Origin: Gorillibacterium sp.
GTDB lineage: Bacteria; Bacillota; Bacilli; Paenibacillales; NBRC-103111
Length of the DNA: 6,295 nucleotides
Direction: 5' to 3'
Assembly (NCBI GenBank): GCA_023511325.1
Contig: JAIMBU010000183.1
Span: 1-6,295 of the forward strand
Below are positions 1 to 6,295 of the stretch, piece by piece. Position 1 is the first letter of the stretch. Each line of letters starts with the position of its first letter. The notes beneath the pieces are model-generated. The model made no database searches. It worked only from the letters and a program-made list of their open reading frames with translations, and was not told where the DNA came from. Position numbers and translations under genes: made by a program.

Positions 1-241
1 TTCTTAGCGTTAATTGGTATTGTTAAGTTAACTTGCGTTAAAATTAAATGATGTAACTATAAATAACATGATAAATGGAATAAATATTAAAAATCGGAAA
101 ATTTCACGATTAATCACCTGCACAAAATTAAAAACGATCATTATTTAGTATAACTCCATTAAAACATAACTTTTAAAGTTATTTTATCTATCATATATCA
201 CCGAATAGGTTTGAATCTTTTGTAAATATTGGATTACAAAT
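1..241. other. AT-rich non-coding stretch
   Basis: No credible coding frame is seen on either strand. The stretch is far richer in A and T than the genes that follow. It holds several TTAA-containing words, including the short symmetric GTTAAGTTAAC at 22-32, and the palindrome at 166-182. No terminator hairpin or RNA gene was recognised. It is probably the far upstream control region of the phosphoesterase gene, or the space after an unseen gene to the left. Confidence 0.6.
166..182. repeat. 17-bp palindrome in the AT-rich upstream region
   Basis: The sequence ATAACTTT-T-AAAGTTAT is a perfect inverted repeat with 8-base arms and a single central base. It lies about 85 bases upstream of the -10 element of the phosphoesterase gene. 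Its size and symmetry fit a dimeric regulator's operator, but it consists almost only of A and T in a very AT-rich stretch, where such palindromes also arise by chance. No regulator family can be named from it. Confidence 0.3.
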
Positions 242-271
242 TTGTGTTTATTATAGTGGGATTGGTATAAT
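242..271 (+). promoter_or_regulatory. Extended -10 promoter of the SLH phosphoesterase gene
   Basis: A perfect TATAAT lies at 266-271 and is preceded by TG at 263-264, giving TGGTATAAT, the extended -10 form that can work with a poor -35. The best -35 match is TTGTGT at 242-247, an 18-base spacer away and matching the consensus at only three positions. Transcription would start near 277-279, giving a leader of about 45 bases before the GTG start at 323. This looks like a housekeeping sigma-A promoter. Confidence 0.7.
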
Positions 272-304
272 AGAACTGTCCTACTAGAAAGATATACTAG
301 AGTT

Positions 305-315
305 GAGAGGGTGAT
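305..315 (+). promoter_or_regulatory. Ribosome binding site that favours the GTG at 323
   Basis: GAGAGGGTGAT closely matches the anti-16S complement AAGGAGGTGAT. It overlaps the GTG at 311, so it cannot serve that codon, but it stands seven bases before the in-frame GTG at 323, which is a normal distance. This decides the start of the downstream gene in favour of 323. Confidence 0.7.
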
Positions 316-322
316 TTATCAC

Positions 323-421
323 GTGAAGAACGAGTTAAAAAAGCAATTTAGTAAGGTTGCAGCAACTTCTCTTGTCTTTACCCTGCTTTCCATGCCTTTT
401 GGTAGTGTTTTTGCTTCAGCA
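323..421 (+). other. Signal peptide coding region
   Basis: The first 33 residues start with a lysine-rich segment (MKNELKKQFSK), continue into a hydrophobic core (VAATSLVFTLL) and end with SVFASA followed by A, a standard signal peptidase I site. There is no lipobox cysteine, so release as a soluble exoprotein held by the SLH repeats is expected rather than lipid anchoring. The exact cut site is inferred; a cut one residue later is also possible. Confidence 0.85.
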
Positions 422-3400
422 GCAGACAGTTCCGCAGCTTTAAAGGTAAGAATCCTGGAAACGACTGATATTCATACGAACCTGATGTCGTACGATTATT
501 ACAAAAGCAGTGATGCTCCAACGGTCGGCCTCGCTCGCACAGCAGCTTTGGTAAAGGCTGCACGCGTAGAGAATCCAAACACGTTCTTAGTTGATAATGG
601 GGATCTGATCCAAGGAACTCCACTTGGAACGTACAAGGCATTGGTAAACCCAACTAAGTCTGATGAAACTCATCCCGTGTATAAAGCGATGAACCTGATG
701 GACTACGATGTAGCTACCCTCGGAAACCATGAATTCAATTACGGTCTTCCTTTTCTTGACCAAATCATCAAGAAAGCTAACTTCCCCTATATAAATGCCA
801 ACGTATATATCGACGACAAAGATAACAACCCGGATAATGACGTCAATCGCTTCACTCCTTACCAAATCCTAACGAAAACCTACAAGGATGTGAGTGGCCA
901 GACGCAGACGTTGAAGGTCGGCGTGCTCGGACTCGTCGCTCCTCAAATTACGGAATGGGACAAATCTAACCTCGACGGCAAAGCTGTCACCCACGATATC
1001 GTTGACACAGCAGAGAAGTTCGTGCCCATTATGCGCAAAGCAGGTGCCGACATCGTAGTAGTGATGGCACACAGCGGCTTTAACGGTAGCTCTGTTGCTC
1101 ATGTAAAGGCTGAGGATGCTGTGTATCCCCTTAGCAAGGTACCAGGTATTGATGCGATCACCTTCTCCCACACACATAAGATTTTCCCTGCAGCCGATGA
1201 GAAATCTCTGGATATCTTGTTCAAGGGAACGGACGGCAAACCATTGCCCGGTGTAGACAACGTGAAGGGGACGATTAACGGCGTTCCTGCAGTGCAAGCA
1301 GGTTATGGTGGCAGCAATCTCGGCCTCATTGACCTCACTCTGGAGAAGAAGGATGGCAAATGGGCGGTTGCGACATCCCAATCCTCCACACGTGCCATTT
1401 ACGATGCCGTTGCCAAGAAGTCAACGGTTGAACCTGACCCAGCCATCGTCTCAGCACTCCAAGCGGACCACGATGCTACGATTGCTTATACCACTAGTCC
1501 AATCGGTTCCACAACCGCTCCAATCTACAGCTACTTTGCATTGGTACAGGATGATCCATCCGTACAAATCGTTACCACTGCGCAGAAGCTCTATGTAGAC
1601 AAATACATTAAACAGAACCTTCCGCAATATGCCAAGCTTCCGATCCTTTCAGTAGGTGCTCCCTTCAAGGCAGGACGCAATGGCGTGGAAGAATATACGG
1701 ATATCGCCAAAGGCCCTCTAGCTATTAAGAGTGCAGGCGACCTCTACTTATATGACAATACGCTTAAGGCCATTCTGGTCAAAGGCTCCGTTGTTAAAGA
1801 GTGGCTCGAAATGTCCGCTGGTAAATTCAATCAAATTGATCCAGCCAAGAAAGAAGCACAGCCCCTGCTTGACCCTTCCTTTGCCGTCTATAATTTTGAC
1901 GTCATCGATGGTGTCACCTACCAGGTGGATGTTACCAAGCCCGCTAAATACAAAACGGATGGTACAGTTGCCAATGCTAACGCGAGCAGAATCATCAATC
2001 TTAACTATCAAGGTAAAGCTGTTGATCCTAATCAAGAGTTTGTGGTAGTCACCAATAACTATCGGGCGAGTGGTGGCGGTAATTTCCCTGGTGTTAAGGG
2101 GAGCAAATATATCATTGATTCCCCCGATGAGAATCGTCAAATCCTCATGGATTACATTACTGCCCAGAAGGAAGTCAATCCAGTCGCCGATAACAACTGG
2201 TCGATCGCTCCGATCGCTGGAGCGGCCAATGTCACCTTCACCTCATCTCCACTTGCTGAGAAATATGCTAAATTAACAACCAATATCAGTTATACCAACA
2301 AATTGGATGACAAGGGCTTTGGAATCTACTCCCTTGACCTGAGCAAGGCTCTCGTAACTGAGCCTGACCCAGCAAAAGACTTAACAGACGTGCCTACTAG
2401 TCATTGGGCTTACACCTCCATTAGCAATCTCATTGCTAAAGGAATTGCATCCGGTAAAGGAAACGGTAAATTTGAACCAAACTCGAACATAACCCGGGCC
2501 GAATTCGCAACTTTACTGGTGAAGGCTTTAAACTTGAAGGCAACAAAAGGTAACTCCTTTGTAGATGTTCCAGCTACTAGCTGGTATGCAAGCTCTGTAG
2601 CAGCAGCTTCTGAGTTCGGTTTGATCTCTGGCGTAAGTAAGGATCATTTCGCCCCAAATCAACTGCTTACTCGTGAACAGATGGCTGTCATGGCCAAAAA
2701 AGCACTTGATGTGAAGGCTGGAGCGGTTCTGCAGGCCAGCGAGAAATCCACCTTTACCGATGGTGCTAAGGTTAGCACCTGGGCAGCGGCTAGCATCGAT
2801 TTGGTTGTTGATCGCGGCGTCATGAGTGGCCGCGGAAACAACAGCTTTGTACCAAAAGCAACATCTACGCGTGCAGAAGCAGCCATCGTTATTAACACGA
2901 TCATCACAGACATCTCTGTACAGTTGCTCGGTATTAATGACTTCCACGGCCAACTTGATTACAAGAAAGACAATAAGGATGCAACCGGTAAAGTCACCTC
3001 CACGGTAGGTGGAGCGGATTATCTGGCTACTTACCTGAGAGAACGCAAAGCAACAAACCCCAACACACTGCTTGTTCATGCTGGTGATGTTGTTGGAGCG
3101 AGCGCTCCTGTATCCGCACTGCTGCAAGATGAACCAACGATTGAATTCCTCAACCGTTTGGGTTTTGCCGTCGGTACAGTGGGTAACCATGAATTCGATA
3201 AAGGCTCCTCCGAAGCATTAAGGTTGATCTATGGCGGGAAAAATCCGAAGACTGGAACAACCTTTGGCGGAGCGAACTTTCCTTATGTAGTGGCAAATGT
3301 GCTCAACGAGCAAGGCGAGCTATTCCTTGATCCTTACGTTGTTGAAGAAATCGGCGGAGTCAAAATTGGCTTCATCGGAGTTGTCACTAACATTACACCA

Positions 3401-4414
3401 ACGATTGTCAGCCCTGCTGGCGTGAAGGGGCTTACCTTCACAGATCAGACAGTAGCAGTTAACAAGGCAGTTGCAGAGCTTAAGGCTCAAGGAATCAAGT
3501 CCATTGTCATTCTTGCACATGACCCATTTGAAGGCTCCGGTGACAAGATTACAGGTGAAGTCGTTGATCTGGCCAACAGTGTAGACGACGAAGTCGATGT
3601 TATCCTTGCCGGCCATAATCATGGTGGTTTGAACAAAGTAATTGACGGCAAGCTAGTCGTAGAATCCTATTCTTATGGTACAGCCTTCTCCGACATTGAT
3701 CTGGTCATTGATCGCGCAACGCAAGACATCGTCAAGAAATCAGCTGAGATTGTCGATGTGAAACACGAAGGCGTAATCCCTGACCCAGAGATTAAGAAGA
3801 TGGTAGAAGACTATCTGGTTAAGAATGCTCCTGTGATGAACGTTGCTGTTGGTAAAACCGATGCAGATATCACTCGCGTCGTAAGCGCTGCTGGCGAATC
3901 TGCACTGGGCAACTTGATTGCCGACGGCATGCGCGATACGATGGATACCGATTTCGCCTTCATGAACTCGGGAGGTATCCGTAATGACCTGCTTAAAGGA
4001 AATATCACTTATGGTAATGCCTTTGGTGTTCAACCCTTCGGCAACGTCCTGATCAAAATGACGTTAACCGGCGCTCAAATCAAAGAGCTGCTCAACCAAC
4101 AATGGGGAACCACCGCTAAGATCGGGCAGATATCTGGATTCACGTACAGCTACGATAGCACCAAGCCTGCTGGAGAGAAAATCGTCGAAATCAAAAAAGC
4201 AGACGGTACTCCTGTGGTAGATGCCACCTCCTACACCATAGTCGTCAATGACTTTATGGCAACTGGTGGCGACGGCTATACCGTGCTGATCAAGGGTACA
4301 ACTCGCGTAGCAGGTCCCGTTGATCTAGACGCTACGATCGAATACATTAAAACCAAGTTTGCCGGCAGCAGCATCACTGCCAAAATCGAAGACCGGATCA
4401 AAAAAGTAAACTAG
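323..4414 (+). CDS. Secreted two-module nucleotide phosphoesterase (cyclic-nucleotide phosphodiesterase/3'-nucleotidase plus 5'-nucleotidase) with a central SLH anchor
   Basis: This cell-wall enzyme of about 1363 residues (numbered from GTG 323) should release nucleosides and phosphate from extracellular nucleotides. A signal peptide has basic residues, a hydrophobic stretch and a likely ASA cut after residue 33. Module 1 is CpdB-like: metal motifs D49-I-H51, GD with D94, GNHEF at 134-138, H250 and SHTH at 282-285, then a 5'-nucleotidase C-terminal domain with SVGAPFKAGRNG (443-454), YLYDNTL (475-481) and NYRASGGG (579-586). Three SLH repeats cover about 687-865. Module 2 is 5'-nucleotidase-like: D873-F-H875, GD with D922, GNHEF at 954-958, GHNH at 1097-1100, NSGGIRN (1215-1221), QPFGN (1237-1241) and NDFMATGGDGY (1309-1319). 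The order of catalytic modules is that of B. subtilis YfkN (about 1460 residues), which is sortase-anchored; here no C-terminal sorting signal is seen. An earlier in-frame GTG at 311 lacks a usable ribosome site. The gene appears monocistronic. Activities are inferred from family. Confidence 0.93.
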   Translation: MKNELKKQFSKVAATSLVFTLLSMPFGSVFASAADSSAALKVRILETTDIHTNLMSYDYYKSSDAPTVGLARTAALVKAARVENPNTFLVDNGDLIQGTPLGTYKALVNPTKSDETHPVYKAMNLMDYDVATLGNHEFNYGLPFLDQIIKKANFPYINANVYIDDKDNNPDNDVNRFTPYQILTKTYKDVSGQTQTLKVGVLGLVAPQITEWDKSNLDGKAVTHDIVDTAEKFVPIMRKAGADIVVVMAHSGFNGSSVAHVKAEDAVYPLSKVPGIDAITFSHTHKIFPAADEKSLDILFKGTDGKPLPGVDNVKGTINGVPAVQAGYGGSNLGLIDLTLEKKDGKWAVATSQSSTRAIYDAVAKKSTVEPDPAIVSALQADHDATIAYTTSPIGSTTAPIYSYFALVQDDPSVQIVTTAQKLYVDKYIKQNLPQYAKLPILSVGAPFKAGRNGVEEYTDIAKGPLAIKSAGDLYLYDNTLKAILVKGSVVKEWLEMSAGKFNQIDPAKKEAQPLLDPSFAVYNFDVIDGVTYQVDVTKPAKYKTDGTVANANASRIINLNYQGKAVDPNQEFVVVTNNYRASGGGNFPGVKGSKYIIDSPDENRQILMDYITAQKEVNPVADNNWSIAPIAGAANVTFTSSPLAEKYAKLTTNISYTNKLDDKGFGIYSLDLSKALVTEPDPAKDLTDVPTSHWAYTSISNLIAKGIASGKGNGKFEPNSNITRAEFATLLVKALNLKATKGNSFVDVPATSWYASSVAAASEFGLISGVSKDHFAPNQLLTREQMAVMAKKALDVKAGAVLQASEKSTFTDGAKVSTWAAASIDLVVDRGVMSGRGNNSFVPKATSTRAEAAIVINTIITDISVQLLGINDFHGQLDYKKDNKDATGKVTSTVGGADYLATYLRERKATNPNTLLVHAGDVVGASAPVSALLQDEPTIEFLNRLGFAVGTVGNHEFDKGSSEALRLIYGGKNPKTGTTFGGANFPYVVANVLNEQGELFLDPYVVEEIGGVKIGFIGVVTNITPTIVSPAGVKGLTFTDQTVAVNKAVAELKAQGIKSIVILAHDPFEGSGDKITGEVVDLANSVDDEVDVILAGHNHGGLNKVIDGKLVVESYSYGTAFSDIDLVIDRATQDIVKKSAEIVDVKHEGVIPDPEIKKMVEDYLVKNAPVMNVAVGKTDADITRVVSAAGESALGNLIADGMRDTMDTDFAFMNSGGIRNDLLKGNITYGNAFGVQPFGNVLIKMTLTGAQIKELLNQQWGTTAKIGQISGFTYSYDSTKPAGEKIVEIKKADGTPVVDATSYTIVVNDFMATGGDGYTVLIKGTTRVAGPVDLDATIEYIKTKFAGSSITAKIEDRIKKVN
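2381..2917 (+). other. Three SLH repeats in the middle of the phosphoesterase
   Basis: Repeat 1 (residues about 687-740) begins LTDVPTSHWAY and carries TRAE at 724-727. Repeat 2 (about 746-798) begins SFVDVPATSWYASS and carries TREQ at 783-786. Repeat 3 (about 811-863) begins TFTDGAKVSTWAAAS and carries TRAE at 849-852. Each has the usual F/L-x-D-V/G, W-A/Y and GxxxGxG-like F-x-P pattern. In known S-layer proteins such triplets bind pyruvylated secondary cell wall polymer, with the TRAE Arg and Glu taking part. All three repeats look intact, so wall binding is likely. Confidence 0.92.
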
Positions 4415-4470
4415 CCTACAGCTATTATCCACAATCTTACTCATCCTTTCGCACCTTGCTCCAAACACAA

Positions 4471-4520
4471 TAAAGGGACTGTCTCGCTGCCTATTCTACG
4501 GCTGCGAGACAGTCCCTTTA
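4471..4520. terminator. Bidirectional hairpin terminator between convergent genes
   Basis: The arms 4471-4487 and 4504-4520 are perfect complements over 17 bases. After one T-T mismatch three more pairs (4489-4491 with 4500-4502) close on an 8-base loop. The stem carries A-rich and T-rich outer ends on both strands, so it can end transcription of the phosphoesterase gene (stop at 4414) and of the esterase gene coming from the right (stop at 4585). The run of T after the stem is short on both strands, so strength is uncertain. Confidence 0.75.
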
Positions 4521-4584
4521 ACCATTCTGTAATATCGTAGTGGTGTTCAGATTGACCATTTACTCATCAGCGCAGGAAAACGGA

Positions 4585-5817
<1,233 letters not shown>

Positions 5818-5827
5818 CTCAGTTTCT

Positions 5828-5833
5828 CTCCTT
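5828..5833 (-). promoter_or_regulatory. Ribosome binding site for the TTG start of the esterase
   Basis: On the minus strand AAGGAG stands ten bases before the TTG at 5817-5815. No ATG or GTG in the same frame has a comparable site, so this element is the main reason for accepting the TTG start and the Asn/Ser-rich N-terminus. The spacing is slightly long. Confidence 0.65.
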
Positions 5834-5859
5834 ATTGTGTAATTGCAAGCCTATATTCC

Positions 5860-5888
5860 ATCATAAGTGCTATCCGCTGCAATGGAAA
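5860..5888 (-). promoter_or_regulatory. Weak candidate promoter for the esterase gene
   Basis: On the minus strand TATGAT (5865-5860) lies 17 bases after TTTCCA (5888-5883). The -10 matches five of six and the -35 four of six consensus positions. Transcription would start near 5853, giving a leader of about 35 bases. The -35 overlaps the hairpin stem to the right, so the call is tentative; read-through from the right is the alternative. Confidence 0.3.
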
Positions 5889-5932
5889 CAGAAAAGAACG
5901 GACGGTTGCCCTCGCCGCTCTTTTCTGTTTCC
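5884..5932. terminator. Hairpin terminator downstream of the solute-binding protein remnant
   Basis: Arms 5884-5897 and 5919-5932 pair perfectly over 14 bases. After one mismatch, CGG (5899-5901) pairs with CCG (5915-5917) and leaves a 13-base loop. On either strand the inner GC pairs are followed by a T-rich arm (TCTTTTCTGTTT), the usual form of an intrinsic terminator with matching A- and T-tracts. It begins about ten bases after the stop of the minus-strand remnant and would separate it from the esterase gene. Confidence 0.7.
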
Positions 5933-5941
5933 TGCCTGAGC

Positions 5942-6295
5942 TTACTTTAAGCCTTTCTTCTCCAGATCGGCTAAATGTCGTTCATACATTACTTTTTCCA
6001 CCTTACTTGCGCCTACTTTATCCATATCTTTGACAAAGCTATTATAAATCTTGTCAAAATCAGCATCGAAATCAGCCAAAACTAGCTTCGGTATGGTTTT
6101 GTTCCAGTGCTCCTTGATCTTAGCGTTAATTACATCCTCATGGCATCTTCATTCCAGCGGACATACAAATCGGAAACACGGTCGCCGCTAACTCCCCGAT
6201 TAATGAAGTGAGGATGCTTGTCCGCAGATCATAACCAAGCTTTGCTGCAATGATATATGGATATCCATGCCCAAGAATATGGTTCAGATCTTCAC
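5942..6295 (-). pseudogene. C-terminal part of an extracellular solute-binding protein, with two frameshifts
   Basis: Three minus-strand frames, read in order, give one continuous protein end. Frame 1 (6293-6228) gives DLNHILGHGYPYIIAAKLGYD; frame 2 (6225-6139) gives ADK then HPHFINRGVSGDRVSDLYV and RWNEDAM; frame 3 (6136-5942) gives VINAKIKEHWNKTIPKL, DADFDKIYNSFVKDMDKVG, VEKVMYERHLADLEKKG and a TAA stop. The EHWNKTIPKL and FDKIY...VGASKVEKVM pattern is typical of the C-terminus of sugar-binding lipoproteins of carbohydrate ABC transporters in Paenibacillus-like bacteria. Each junction fits loss of one base, near 6226-6227 and near 6137-6138, and stops occur at once in the unshifted frames (TGA 6140-6138, TAA 6132-6130). 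The gene is cut by the window edge, so its N-terminus and any partner permeases cannot be seen. It may be a decayed gene or low-quality sequence. Confidence 0.72.

Noticed and set aside
2..15. A 14-base word (TCTTAGCGTTAATT) repeated at 6118-6131
   Set aside because: One copy lies inside coding sequence of the binding-protein remnant, no flanking homology follows it and a single such match within 6 kb is not far from chance.
10..49. Cluster of TTAA words resembling PhoP (Pho box) repeats
   Set aside because: Spacing between the words is irregular, matches to TTAACA are poor and the cluster lies more than 200 bases upstream of the -10 element in AT-rich DNA.
869..1381. Minus-strand open frame of 170 codons antisense to module 1
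   Set aside because: It lies wholly within conserved phosphodiesterase sequence and its product is compositionally odd with no known motif.
2528..3190. Minus-strand open frame of 220 codons antisense to the SLH repeats
   Set aside because: The plus strand codes for well-conserved SLH and metallophosphatase motifs over the whole stretch. The antisense product is cysteine-rich and has no recognisable domain.

Overview
The window looks like a chromosomal segment of a Gram-positive Bacillota, most likely Paenibacillus or a close relative. The grounds are strong AAGGAG-type ribosome binding sites, an extended -10 promoter, mid-range base composition in the genes with a very AT-rich intergenic stretch at the left, an S-layer-homology (SLH) anchored exoenzyme built like Bacillus subtilis YfkN, and the remains of a sugar-ABC-transporter binding protein. 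The genus is inferred from these traits, not proven.

Layout. Positions 1-310 are AT-rich and non-coding; they carry a short palindrome, a good extended -10 promoter and a ribosome binding site. Positions 323-4414 (+) encode one very large secreted protein. It has a signal peptide, a CpdB-like 2',3'-cyclic-nucleotide phosphodiesterase/3'-nucleotidase module, three SLH repeats, and then a UshA-like 5'-nucleotidase module. Positions 4415-4584 hold a near-perfect hairpin, probably a bidirectional terminator between convergent genes. Positions 4585-5817 (-) encode a two-domain SGNH/GDSL-type esterase with a TTG start and an Asn/Ser-rich N-terminus. Positions 5834-5941 hold a second hairpin terminator and a weak candidate promoter. 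Positions 5942-6295 (-) are the C-terminal end of an extracellular solute-binding protein whose reading frame is broken twice, so it is either a pseudogene or a poorly sequenced stretch.

How the parts fit. The large protein would sit on the cell wall through its central SLH repeats, with one nucleotide-hydrolysing module on each side. Together the modules could take RNA breakdown products (2',3'-cyclic and 3'-nucleotides) and 5'-nucleotides to nucleosides and phosphate outside the cell. The esterase and the binding-protein remnant lie on the opposite strand and suggest a neighbouring carbohydrate-use locus; that link is inference only. I found no CRISPR array, tRNA, rRNA, phage gene or transposase gene. 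I do not see a wholly new system; the most notable items are the central anchor of the phosphoesterase and the doubly frameshifted binding-protein gene.
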